In this document: positions 1-7,155 of the stretch, piece after piece | Layout: the number at the start of each line of letters is the position of its first letter | How positions within the stretch are numbered: position 1 is the stretch's first letter | NCBI GenBank assembly: GCA_020248985.1 | Contig: JADCGL010000011.1 | Location: 1-64,000, forward strand | Direction: 5' to 3' | DNA: 64,000 nt | DNA from: Telmatospirillum sp. | GTDB lineage: Bacteria; Pseudomonadota; Alphaproteobacteria; CACIAM-22H2 | Position numbers and translations under genes: made by a program | The notes under the pieces: model-generated | What the model was told of the DNA's origin: nothing | Databases searched by the model: none | What the model saw: only the letters and a program-made list of their open reading frames with translations

Positions 1-167
1 ACGAAGCCGCACGGCTCGATCACGTCCACGCCCACGCCCAGACAAGCGCCCAAGCGCAGGATCGTGCCGACATTGGGCGCGATATCGGGCTCGAACAGGG
101 CGATGCGCACAAGCGGCCGGGGCGGGGCCAAAGATGAGGCCAAAGGCGGGGGCTGGGCTGGCGTCAC
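1..167 (-). CDS. trmL: tRNA (cytidine(34)-2'-O)-methyltransferase TrmL, 5' part
   Basis: This is the N-terminal part of a SPOUT-class methyltransferase that 2'-O-methylates the wobble base of certain leucine tRNAs; the gene runs off the left edge. After a Pro/Ala-rich leader the protein reads [20 protein letters not shown], the conserved TrmL opening, followed by a glycine-rich stretch. I chose the GTG at 167; a second GTG at 110 lies where the homologous core begins and could be the true start. It diverges from petABC, an arrangement I associate with this group of alphaproteobacteria. Only about 55 codons are visible, so the SAM-binding knot cannot be checked. Confidence 0.85.
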   Translation of the reverse strand, partial: MTPAQPPPLASSLAPPRPLVRIALFEPDIAPNVGTILRLGACLGVGVDVIEPCGF

Positions 168-380
168 AGGGCCTTCACAAAAAACAGCGTTTGGAACTTT
201 GCATCCGCCGCAAACTGGACTATACCCGCCCGGCGCCGTGGGGTCTCCAAGGCTGCGACATTGCGTCGCACGCCGCCGCGACATGGGACTGTACGGCGAT
301 TGCGCACTAGCATATTTGTTGGGCGCGTGTCGCACCGTTCGCGGCACGCATGCCCGGTCAACCAAAAGGGTTCCCTCGCG
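168..380. promoter_or_regulatory. Divergent trmL/petABC intergenic region
   Basis: This 213-base spacer must carry the promoters of both trmL and the bc1 operon. The clearest structure is an inverted repeat, TGCGAC-N5-GTCGCA, at 254-270. A relatively AT-rich stretch around 307-320 (tagcatatttgttgg) could be a -10 region for petA. No gene is evident. The exact promoter positions are not determinable from sequence alone. Confidence 0.35.
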
Positions 381-950
381 ATGGCTCAGTCCGGTTCCCC
401 CGCAGTTTCCGCCGACGGTACGCGCAAACATCCCGACGGCTCGACGCGACGCGATTTCCTCTATCTCGCCACCACCGCCTTCGGCGCCACGGGTGCCGCT
501 TTGACCGGCTGGGCCTTCATCGATTCGATGAACCCGTCGGCCGACGTGCTGGCGCTGGCCTCGACCGAGGTCAATCTCGCGGCCGTGCAGCCCGGCATGG
601 CGATTACGGTCACGTGGCGCGGCAAGCCGGTGTTCGTGCGCAGCCGCACGCCCGAAGAAATCGCCAAGGCCAAGGAAGACGACACGGCCGGCCTCCCCGA
701 TCCGCAGCCCGACGCCAAGCGCGTGCAGAAGCCCGAGTGGCTCGTTCTGCTCGGCGTGTGCACGCATCTGGGCTGCGTGCCGCTCGGCCAGAAGCCGACC
801 GACGCGCGCGGCGACTACGGCGGCTGGTTCTGCCCGTGCCACGGCTCGCACTACGACACGTCGGGCCGCATCCGCAAGGGACCGGCCCCGAAGAATCTCG
901 AAGTGCCGCCCTACGCTTTCACGAACGACAAAACGATCAAGATCGGTTGA
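381..950 (+). CDS. petA: Ubiquinol-cytochrome c reductase, Rieske iron-sulfur subunit
   Basis: This is the Rieske [2Fe-2S] subunit of the cytochrome bc1 complex, which takes electrons from ubiquinol and passes them to cytochrome c1 in the periplasm. The 189-residue protein has a twin-arginine type N-terminus ([10 protein letters not shown], about 21-30) followed by a membrane anchor. The two cluster-binding boxes are CTHLGC (127-132) and CPCHGS (151-156). The ATG at 381 places the Tat motif at the usual distance; an upstream in-frame extension is unlikely to be coding. petB follows after 11 bases in one operon. Confidence 0.97.
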   Translation: MAQSGSPAVSADGTRKHPDGSTRRDFLYLATTAFGATGAALTGWAFIDSMNPSADVLALASTEVNLAAVQPGMAITVTWRGKPVFVRSRTPEEIAKAKEDDTAGLPDPQPDAKRVQKPEWLVLLGVCTHLGCVPLGQKPTDARGDYGGWFCPCHGSHYDTSGRIRKGPAPKNLEVPPYAFTNDKTIKIG

Positions 951-961
951 GGCAGCAAGCC

Positions 962-2227
962 ATGGCCAAATACGACTACGTCCCGTCGGCGTTTCGCTCG
1001 AATCCCATCGTCAAGTGGGTCGACCACCGCCTGCCGATTTTCGAGCTGATCGACGAGCAGCTCATCAAGTATCCGGCCCCGCGCAACCTGAACTACATGT
1101 GGAATTTCGGATCGCTCGCGGGCATCTGCCTCGTGATCATGATCGTGTCGGGCATTTTCCTCGCCATGAACTACCAGGCCTCGACGCTGCACGCGTTCGA
1201 CTCGGTCGAGCGCATCATGCGCGACGTGAACTACGGCTGGCTCATCCGCTACATCCACATGAACGGCGCCTCGATGTTCTTCATCGTGGTCTACATCCAC
1301 ATCATCCGCGGCTTCTACTACGGCTCCTACAAGGCGCCGCGCGAGATCTTGTGGTGGCTCGGCATCGTCATCTTCCTGCTGATGATGGCGACCGCGTTCA
1401 TGGGCTACGTTCTGCCCTGGGGCCAGATGAGCTTCTGGGGCGCCACCGTCATCACGAACCTGTTCTCGGCCATTCCGGTCGTCGGCCAGGCGATCGTCAC
1501 GTGGCTGTGGGGCGGCTTTTCGGTCGACAACCCGACGCTGAACCGCTTCTTCGCGCTCCACTATCTGATGCCGTTCGTGATCGCGGGCGTGGTGCTCTTG
1601 CATCTGTGGGCGCTGCATGTGCACGGCTCGAACAACCCGCTCGGCATCGACGCCAAGGGCCCGCAGGACAAGGTCCCGTTCCACCCGTACTACACCGTCA
1701 AGGACGCGCTCGGCCTCGGCGTGTTCCTGATCGTGTTCGCGTATTTCGTGTTCTTCAACCCGTACATGCTGGGCCACCCGGACAACTGGATCCCGGCCAA
1801 CCCGCTCGTCACGCCCGCGCACATCGTGCCGGAATGGTACTTCCTGCCGTTCTACGCGATCCTGCGTGCGGTGCCCGACAAGCTCGGCGGCGTGCTCTTG
1901 ATGTTCGGGTCGATCGCGATCCTGTTCCTGCTGCCCTGGCTCGACACGAGCCGCGTGCGCTCGGCCAAGTTCCGTCCGGCCTACCGCCTGTTCTTCTGGC
2001 TGTTCATCGCCGTGTGCTTCGTGCTGGGCTGGGCCGGCGGGCAGCCGGCGGAAGGCCCGGCGCTGCTGATCGGGCGCATCGCGACCATCCTCTATTTCGC
2101 GCATTTCCTGGTCTTCCTGCCGCTGCTGGGATGGTTCGAAAAGCCGCTGCCTTTGCCGAGCTCGATCGCCGAGCCGGTGCTGGGCGGGGGCAAGATGGCG
2201 GCGGCTGCTGCGATGGAGAAAGCCTGA
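962..2227 (+). CDS. petB: Cytochrome b of the bc1 complex
   Basis: This is the membrane cytochrome b that holds hemes bL and bH and both quinone sites of complex III. It has 421 residues with about eight hydrophobic helices. Typical elements are visible: the early NLNYMWNFG segment, a [13 protein letters not shown] stretch near the Qo site, and the [13 protein letters not shown] motif in the C-terminal half, which contains the PEWY signature of the Qo pocket. The length matches bacterial full-length cytochrome b rather than the split b6/subunit IV type. Its stop overlaps the petC start by one base, indicating translational coupling. Confidence 0.97.
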   Translation: MAKYDYVPSAFRSNPIVKWVDHRLPIFELIDEQLIKYPAPRNLNYMWNFGSLAGICLVIMIVSGIFLAMNYQASTLHAFDSVERIMRDVNYGWLIRYIHMNGASMFFIVVYIHIIRGFYYGSYKAPREILWWLGIVIFLLMMATAFMGYVLPWGQMSFWGATVITNLFSAIPVVGQAIVTWLWGGFSVDNPTLNRFFALHYLMPFVIAGVVLLHLWALHVHGSNNPLGIDAKGPQDKVPFHPYYTVKDALGLGVFLIVFAYFVFFNPYMLGHPDNWIPANPLVTPAHIVPEWYFLPFYAILRAVPDKLGGVLLMFGSIAILFLLPWLDTSRVRSAKFRPAYRLFFWLFIAVCFVLGWAGGQPAEGPALLIGRIATILYFAHFLVFLPLLGWFEKPLPLPSSIAEPVLGGGKMAAAAAMEKA

Positions 2228-2985
2228 TGCGTTTCGTGAAGTTCCTCGCCGTTGCGGCCGTGCTGGCCGTGTCTTCGGCTCCGGCCATGGCGGCCGAAGT
2301 TCTGGTGCCGCCCAAGCAGAAATGGGCGCATGACGGCTTCTTCGGTACGTTCGACCGCGCGTCGCTGCAGCGCGGCTTCCAGGTCTACAAGGAAGTCTGC
2401 TCGGCCTGCCACGCGATGAAGCAGATGCGCTACCGCAACCTGGCCGGCATCGGCCTGTCGGAAGCCGAAATCGCGGCGATCGCGGCCGAATACGAAACGA
2501 CCGACGGCCCGAACGACGAAGGCGAAATGTTCCAGCGCCCGTCGCGCGCCTCGGACCGTTTCAAGTCGCCGTTCGCCAACGAGCTCGCGGCGCGCGCGGT
2601 CAACAACGGCGCCTATCCGCTCGACCTGTCGCTGATCGCCAAGAACCGTGTGGGCGGCGAAAACTACGTCTACGCGCTGATGACCGGCTACGCCGATCCG
2701 CCGGCCGACATGAAGATCGCCGACGGCATGAACTACAACAAATGGTTCCCGGGCCATCAGATCGCGATGGCGCAGCCGATCCAGCCCGACGGCGTGCAGT
2801 ATGCCGACGGCACGCCCGCCACGGTCGAGCAGATGTCGAAGGACGTCGCGACGTTCCTCGCCTTCGCCGCTTCGCCGCATCTCGAGGCGCGCAACTCGCT
2901 GGGCGTGAAGGTGATGCTGTTCCTGTTCATCTTCACCGGCCTTCTCTACGCGACCAAGCGCAAGATCTGGAAAAACCTGCACTGA
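2227..2985 (+). CDS. petC: Cytochrome c1
   Basis: This is the c-type heme subunit of the bc1 complex that hands electrons to soluble cytochrome c. The 252-residue protein starts with a Sec signal peptide ([20 protein letters not shown], cut near AMA-AE). It has the heme motif CSACH at residues 58-62 and ends in a single transmembrane anchor (VMLFLFIFTGLLYATKRKIW). A methionine in the MNYNKWFPG or HQIAMAQP region probably supplies the distal heme ligand. It is the last gene of petABC and is followed directly by a strong terminator. Confidence 0.96.
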   Translation: MRFVKFLAVAAVLAVSSAPAMAAEVLVPPKQKWAHDGFFGTFDRASLQRGFQVYKEVCSACHAMKQMRYRNLAGIGLSEAEIAAIAAEYETTDGPNDEGEMFQRPSRASDRFKSPFANELAARAVNNGAYPLDLSLIAKNRVGGENYVYALMTGYADPPADMKIADGMNYNKWFPGHQIAMAQPIQPDGVQYADGTPATVEQMSKDVATFLAFAASPHLEARNSLGVKVMLFLFIFTGLLYATKRKIWKNLH

Positions 2986-3009
2986 GGTTTTCCGCGATAG
3001 GAGAACGAC

Positions 3010-3039
3010 AAAAGGCCGGCCCCTCGGGACCGGCCTTTT
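3010..3039 (+). terminator. Rho-independent terminator of petABC
   Basis: A perfect 10-bp stem (aaaaggccgg / ccggcctttt) with a 10-base loop begins 24 bases after the petC stop and is followed by cttttg. This is a standard intrinsic terminator. Because its A and U tracts are symmetrical it could also work on the minus strand. Confidence 0.9.
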
Positions 3040-3055
3040 CTTTTGGGCGATTCCG

Positions 3056-3075
3056 CGATATATATCGTATATATT
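3056..3075 (+). promoter_or_regulatory. AT-rich promoter/operator of vapBC
   Basis: A perfect 12-bp palindrome (cgatatatatcg, 3056-3067) runs into a second TA-rich half (gtatatatt) just upstream of the ribosome-binding sequence gagg. It stands out from the GC-rich surroundings. Type II antitoxin loci are normally autoregulated at such dyads overlapping the promoter, so I infer a VapB(C) operator. Confidence 0.6.
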
Positions 3076-3085
3076 GAGGTGTCCG

Positions 3086-3343
3086 ATGCCCTTGATCTTC
3101 GACAACCCGGTGCTTGAGAGCTGCGTTCGGAAGCTCGCCCAGGAGCAGGGCGAGACGTTGACTCAGGCCGTTTTGACGGCCGTACAGGAGCGCCAGGCGC
3201 GCCTGCGCAAGCCCAAATACACGCCCGAAGAGCGCGCCGTTCTGGTGCGCGAGATCATGGCGCGCGGGCGCAACCGGCCGATCCTCGACAACCGCACGCC
3301 CGATGAAATCATCGGTTACAACGAATACGGCGTGCCGGAGTGA
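3086..3343 (+). CDS. vapB: VapB-family antitoxin
   Basis: This 85-residue protein of the Rv0623/PSK-type antitoxin family is the expected partner of the PIN-domain toxin that overlaps it. The N-terminal half (about 1-40) fits a small DNA-binding fold (LTQAVLTAVQERQAR). The C-terminal part with ILDNRTPDEIIGYNEYG would be the toxin-neutralising tail. I chose the ATG at 3086 because GAGG lies 6 bases upstream; an in-frame TTG at 3074 overlaps that site. The gene overlaps vapC by 4 bases. The antitoxin probably represses its own promoter at the upstream palindrome. Confidence 0.85.
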   Translation: MPLIFDNPVLESCVRKLAQEQGETLTQAVLTAVQERQARLRKPKYTPEERAVLVREIMARGRNRPILDNRTPDEIIGYNEYGVPE

Positions 3344-3729
3344 TCGTCGTCGATAGTTCGGCGCTGGTCGCGATCGTGTTTTCGGAGCCCGACGCCGAAG
3401 TTTTCGCCGCAAAGCTCGACGCCTCGTCGCACAATTCCATGTCGGCCGCGACGCTTCTTGAATCGTCGATCGTGGTCGCCCGCGCGCAAGGCAGCGAAGC
3501 GCTTGCCGACCTTGATGAACTCGTGAAGCTCTACGAAATCGAAATCGTGCCGTTCGACGAAGCGCAAGCTTCCGTCGCGCGCGAAGCTTTCTTGCGCTTC
3601 GGCAAGGGGCGGCACAAGGCGGGTCTCAATTTCGGCGATTGCATGTCCTACGCGCTCGCCAAATCGCGCAAGGCCAAGCTGCTGTGCAAGGGTGCCGATT
3701 TCGCGGCGACGGACGCGAGCTTGGCCTAG
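3340..3729 (+). CDS. vapC: VapC-family PIN-domain ribonuclease toxin
   Basis: This is a 129-residue PIN-domain endoribonuclease of the VapC type, which typically cleaves tRNA or rRNA to arrest growth when its antitoxin is lost. The metal-binding acidic residues are present: D5 in MIVVDSSAL, E41 in LLESS, D100 in NFGDCMSYALA and D120/D125 near the C-terminus. The length is normal for the family. It starts with GTG inside the vapB stop codon, so the toxin is translated only after the antitoxin. The RNA target cannot be told from sequence. Confidence 0.9.
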   Translation: MIVVDSSALVAIVFSEPDAEVFAAKLDASSHNSMSAATLLESSIVVARAQGSEALADLDELVKLYEIEIVPFDEAQASVAREAFLRFGKGRHKAGLNFGDCMSYALAKSRKAKLLCKGADFAATDASLA

Positions 3730-3741
3730 CCCGGCGGCCTC

Positions 3742-4641
3742 TCAGATCGATGCGACGAAGCGTTCGAGCTTGCCCAGCGTTTCTTGCCCGAGTTCCACCG
3801 CACCGAACCCCTTCGCCGTCTGGAACTCGGCCGCCGTGCTGAACACCATGCCGAGCGTCACTGTCGTGGCACCATCCCGCTCTTCGAACGACGCCCACGC
3901 GTCGGCATGTTTGGGGCCGTTTTCGCCCCAAAGCAGCGTGTAGCCGATCCGCATTTCGGGCTGGACCGTGTGGTAGCGGTGATGGTTCGGGTAGACCGTT
4001 CCGTCGGGTCCGATCATGTCGAACACCCACTCGCCGCCCGTCCGCAAGTCGATCCGCGTGGTTCGGCACGAAAAACCTTCCGGCCCCCACCATTGCGGCA
4101 GCGTCCGTTCGTTCATCCAAGCGTCCCAGACTTTGTTGCGCGGCGCCTTGATCGTGCGTTGCAGAACCATCGTCCGCGCGGCGACGCCTGCGAGATTGTC
4201 GAGCCCCGCGCCGAAGCCCTGCCGGTAGCCGTCCGCCATGTCGGCGGCCAGCGACGAGAGCTGCACCGTCACGACCAGGCGGCTGCGTTCGCCGTCGCCG
4301 GAAAAATCCGCCGTCACGAGCGCTGCCGATTGCGGCACGCCTTCGATGGAGACCAACTCGCAATTCACGCTTTGCCGCACGGGCTGCAACACAAGCCAGC
4401 CGCACTCGCAGCGAATGTCGGGATGGCCTTGCGTCTTGCAGAGCGAAACTTCGCGCTCGCCCACTTTGGTCGCGGTCTCGATAAATTCCACGACGACCGC
4501 AGGCGAGGGGGCCGCCCAGATCGCGCGTGCGGCCGGTGCCGTCCAGGCTTCCCACAGCGCCGATGCGGCTGCGGCGACGTCGCGCTCGAAGGTCAATGTG
4601 GCAAAGCGGCTTTTGCCGTTTCGATCGTCGCGTTGCGTCAT
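3742..4641 (-). CDS. Tandem SRPBCC (AHSA1-type) domain protein
   Basis: This 299-residue cytosolic protein contains two consecutive START/Bet-v1-like domains of the AHSA1 type. The first spans about 12-140 and the second about 145-299. The second carries the usual landmarks APRNKVWDAWMNERTLPQWWGP and GGEWVFDMIGPDG. Such proteins bind hydrophobic ligands, but the ligand here is unknown. It overlaps the stop of the upstream arsR-type gene by 4 bases, forming a two-gene operon. ArsR/AHSA1 pairs are common in bacteria and suggest response to a small organic molecule. The fusion of two domains is less usual than a single one. Confidence 0.85.
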   Translation of the reverse strand: MTQRDDRNGKSRFATLTFERDVAAAASALWEAWTAPAARAIWAAPSPAVVVEFIETATKVGEREVSLCKTQGHPDIRCECGWLVLQPVRQSVNCELVSIEGVPQSAALVTADFSGDGERSRLVVTVQLSSLAADMADGYRQGFGAGLDNLAGVAARTMVLQRTIKAPRNKVWDAWMNERTLPQWWGPEGFSCRTTRIDLRTGGEWVFDMIGPDGTVYPNHHRYHTVQPEMRIGYTLLWGENGPKHADAWASFEERDGATTVTLGMVFSTAAEFQTAKGFGAVELGQETLGKLERFVASI

Positions 4642-4979
4642 TTTTCGGGTTCCTTCGTCGCGTTCGTCACAAAAGCTTCCAGCCGATCAAGCCGCGCTTC
4701 CCACGCAGCACGGCGTTCGTCGAGCCATGTCTGCGCGGGCGCCAACGCTGCGGGCACGAGCGCGCAGGTCCGCGTGCGCCCGTCCTTCGATGTAGACAAC
4801 AGCCCGGCCTCTTCCAGCACGGCGAGGTGGCGCATCACCGTGGGCAGCCGCAAGCCGGTTGGCCCGGCAAGGTCCGTCACGCGTGCGGGCGCTTCGGCAA
4901 GCCGGGCCAGGATCGCGCGCCGCGTCGGATCGGCGAGGGCATGAAAAAGAAGGGAGAGATTGGGCGAATAGTTAGACAT
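4638..4979 (-). CDS. ArsR-family winged-helix transcriptional regulator
   Basis: This is a 113-residue winged-helix repressor of the ArsR/SmtB family. The sequence LFHALADPTRRAILARLAE and the recognition segment GLRLPTVMRHLAVLEEAGLL are typical. There is no CxC metal-binding motif, so it belongs to the non-metal class usually paired with AHSA1 proteins. I use the ATG at 4979, whose sequence lies inside a dyad; an alternative start is at 5003. It is coupled to the SRPBCC gene by an ATGA overlap. Two dyads with a TTAGnnnnnnnnGCTAA-like pattern at and upstream of the start argue for autorepression. Confidence 0.88.
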   Translation of the reverse strand: MSNYSPNLSLLFHALADPTRRAILARLAEAPARVTDLAGPTGLRLPTVMRHLAVLEEAGLLSTSKDGRTRTCALVPAALAPAQTWLDERRAAWEARLDRLEAFVTNATKEPEK

Positions 4980-4990
4980 ATAGCTAACTA
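4969..4990. promoter_or_regulatory. Operator-like dyad over the arsR start
   Basis: TAGTTAG and CTAACTA form a perfect 7-bp inverted repeat around an 8-base centre that contains the ATG of the ArsR gene. The half-site resembles that of the dyad at 5021-5040, which supports a shared binding protein, probably the ArsR regulator itself. Confidence 0.5.
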
Positions 4991-5020
4991 TATTGCTCTG
5001 CAATGCCGAGGCAAGAAAAT

Positions 5021-5040
5021 ACTTAGCTGTAGAGCTAAGT
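5021..5040. promoter_or_regulatory. Second dyad upstream of arsR (operator or terminator)
   Basis: ACTTAGCT-GTAG-AGCTAAGT is a perfect 8-bp inverted repeat with a 4-base loop, 41 bases upstream of the ArsR start and 9 bases beyond the DUF2798 stop. It shares TTAG/CTAA half-sites with the dyad at 4969-4990, so an operator is likely. On the minus strand it is followed by attttctt, so it may also end transcription of the DUF2798 gene. Confidence 0.5.
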
Positions 5041-5049
5041 TTTCGGCGC

Positions 5050-5328
5050 TTAACCCGGCGGTTCGACCAGGCGCGCGACGAGTTTGCGCACGAGCGGCAG
5101 GATCACCAGCACGCAAGGAAAGGCCACGACGAAGCTCGTGGCCCAAGCGGCGGCGATGCGCAGCACGATGTCGTCGGCAAGGCCCACGGCCTTCACGGTC
5201 GCGATCGACGACACGATCAGCGTCATGAACAGCGCCAGGAAAAACGGAACCAGCACCGCGTGCGCGCGATGCGGCAGGCGCCAGCCGCGTGTTTTGGGGG
5301 CTGGTTGGTTTTGGGTGCTTCCGGTCAT
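5050..5328 (-). CDS. DUF2798 family small membrane protein
   Basis: This 92-residue protein has two predicted transmembrane helices (about 26-50 and 60-80) separated by a short loop. The second ends in a basic segment (RKLVARL). Its length and the two-helix pattern match the DUF2798 family of inner-membrane proteins of unknown function. The N-terminus is polar and proline-rich. It stands alone upstream of the arsR operon, on the same strand but separated by the two dyads. No function is assigned. Confidence 0.75.
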   Translation of the reverse strand: MTGSTQNQPAPKTRGWRLPHRAHAVLVPFFLALFMTLIVSSIATVKAVGLADDIVLRIAAAWATSFVVAFPCVLVILPLVRKLVARLVEPPG

Positions 5329-5449
5329 GCGCGAGAGATAGAGCAGATTTCACGCCAATAAAGCGGAAAAGGCCACTGCGCGGCGGACTTGCAAAAGCGA
5401 TGCAGCAATTATAGGATTATTATACGATGAATCTGCTACGGAGCATAGA

Positions 5450-6250
5450 ATGGAAAATACACCTATAAGTGCCGATCGTCAAAAAAGTTCATATAATGTT
5501 TCGAATGGCGCTGGCTTGCGCAGCTTAGGCCTCGGCTTGCCGGAACCGGACCTGAGCGAAACGGCGCCGCGCGATGTGCCGGAATTGTCGGCGGCGGCAA
5601 CGCCCGACCGGCGGCTGCGGCGCGGGCCCCGGCGGCGTATCGATTGGGGCGAGGCGGCAGCTTTGCTGGCCGACGGCGTGCCGACGATCGAGGTGGCACA
5701 CTATGTCGGCTGCTCGCGCCAGCATATTTGGCGCATTCTGCGCTCGTCGAACGCGATGCGCGTGCGCCTCGGCGAGGAGCGGGCGCGCGTTGCCGCCGAA
5801 TGCGGTGCGCAGGTCGAAGGCTTGCGCCGGCCGATCGCCATGCTGCTCGAACGCGAAGTGCTGAGCGGCAATGTGCGCGTGGCGATGTGGCTTGCCGACC
5901 GTTTGGGCCTTGCCGCGCACGGTCTGCCGGGCCGCAAATTGCCGCCGCTGCCGCCCGAGATGAAAAGCGACCCGATCGATCCGTGGGCGCCCTATTTCGA
6001 CGAGGCGCTCGATCCGCCGGTCGAAGCCTCGCCGGCCGAAGCCCCGCCGGAAGCCCCAGCCCCGGAAACGCCCGTAACCCAAACGCGCGCCGAGGCGACA
6101 TCTGAGAAGAATCAAGCCGATAAACCGGCGACGGTCGCCTTTGGCAACGCATCGTCGCCTATTTCCAAACCGCCCAAATCGGCTAAAAGGAACGCGGTTT
6201 CTGCCGCCCCGTCCAAACCCCCACCCGTATCCGGAGCCCGCACGCGATGA
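5450..6250 (+). CDS. Putative helix-turn-helix protein with Pro-rich tail
   Basis: I do not recognise this 266-residue protein. A helix-turn-helix is suggested at about 65-100 (DWGEAAALLADGVPTIEVAH and then GCSRQHIWRILRSS), reminiscent of terminase small subunits or transposon-type HTH domains. A helical region follows (to about 165), then a low-complexity Pro/Ala/Glu tail. The first 20 codons and the 100 bases upstream are AT-rich compared with the surroundings. The spacer 5329-5449 holds a possible -10-like run (ttattatacg) and a GGAG ribosome site. The gene overlaps mtnP by ATGA, so it may regulate or simply lead that operon. Confidence 0.6.
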   Translation: MENTPISADRQKSSYNVSNGAGLRSLGLGLPEPDLSETAPRDVPELSAAATPDRRLRRGPRRRIDWGEAAALLADGVPTIEVAHYVGCSRQHIWRILRSSNAMRVRLGEERARVAAECGAQVEGLRRPIAMLLEREVLSGNVRVAMWLADRLGLAAHGLPGRKLPPLPPEMKSDPIDPWAPYFDEALDPPVEASPAEAPPEAPAPETPVTQTRAEATSEKNQADKPATVAFGNASSPISKPPKSAKRNAVSAAPSKPPPVSGARTR

Positions 6251-7149
6251 GCACCCATCCTTCTCCCGGCACGCCGCCCAAACTGGGCGTCATCGGCGGC
6301 TCGGGCGTCTACGACATACCGGGGCTTGCGAATATCCGTTGGCAGGCGTTCGACACGCCATGGGGCAAGCCGTCCGACGAGCTCATGTTCGGCGAGCTCG
6401 ACGGCCAGCCGATCGTGTTTTTGCCGCGCCATGGCCGCGGCCATAAAACGGCCCCCAGCGATCTCAATTTCCGCGCCAATATCTCGGCGCTGAAACAGGC
6501 GGGTGTCACGGAAATCGTGTCGGTCTCGGCCGTAGGCTCGCTCAAAGCCGAATTGCCGCCGGGCCACTTCGTCATCGTCGACCAATTCATCGACCGCACC
6601 TTTGCGCGCCAGAAAAGCTTTTTCGGCACGGGCCTTGTGGCGCACGTGTCGATGGCGCATCCGGTGTGTTCGCGGCTCGGCGACCATCTCGAAGCGGCCG
6701 CCAAAACCATCGGCCTGCCGCACACGCGCGGCGGCACCTACATGGTCATGGAAGGCCCGCAATTTTCGTCGAAGGCCGAAAGCGAGCTCTATCGCAGCTG
6801 GGGCTGTTCGGTGATCGGCATGACGAACATGCCCGAAGCCAAACTCGCGCGCGAAGCCGAGCTTTGCTACGCCACCGTCGCGATGGTCACGGACTACGAT
6901 TGCTGGCATCCGGACCACGACCACGTCACGGTCGATGCGGTCATCAAAGTGCTGCTTGAAAACGCCGACAAGGCGCGTGCACTCGTGAAGGCCGTGGCTC
7001 CGCGCCTCACGAGCCGCACCGACGCCTGCCATGCGGGCTGCCATACGTCGCTCGAAGCCGCCCTCATCACGGGGCCCGCCCACCGCGACCCCGCGATGGT
7101 CGAAAAGCTCGCAATCGTGGCGGGCCGCGTTCTCAAGAAGCAGGGCTGA
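6247..7149 (+). CDS. mtnP: S-methyl-5'-thioadenosine phosphorylase
   Basis: This enzyme splits methylthioadenosine, a by-product of polyamine and homoserine-lactone synthesis, into adenine and 5-methylthioribose-1-phosphate. The 300-residue protein has the family hallmarks: VIGGSGVYDIPGL near the N-terminus for phosphate binding, MEGPQFSSKAESELYRSWG, IGMTNMPEAKLAREAEL and VTDYDCWH. The last carries the aspartates that select an adenine base. The start overlaps the stop of the HTH gene. The aldolase/dehydrogenase gene follows after only 6 bases, so the product may go down an aldolase shunt rather than the classical methionine cycle. Confidence 0.95.
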   Translation: MSTHPSPGTPPKLGVIGGSGVYDIPGLANIRWQAFDTPWGKPSDELMFGELDGQPIVFLPRHGRGHKTAPSDLNFRANISALKQAGVTEIVSVSAVGSLKAELPPGHFVIVDQFIDRTFARQKSFFGTGLVAHVSMAHPVCSRLGDHLEAAAKTIGLPHTRGGTYMVMEGPQFSSKAESELYRSWGCSVIGMTNMPEAKLAREAELCYATVAMVTDYDCWHPDHDHVTVDAVIKVLLENADKARALVKAVAPRLTSRTDACHAGCHTSLEAALITGPAHRDPAMVEKLAIVAGRVLKKQG

Positions 7150-7155
7150 GCCATT

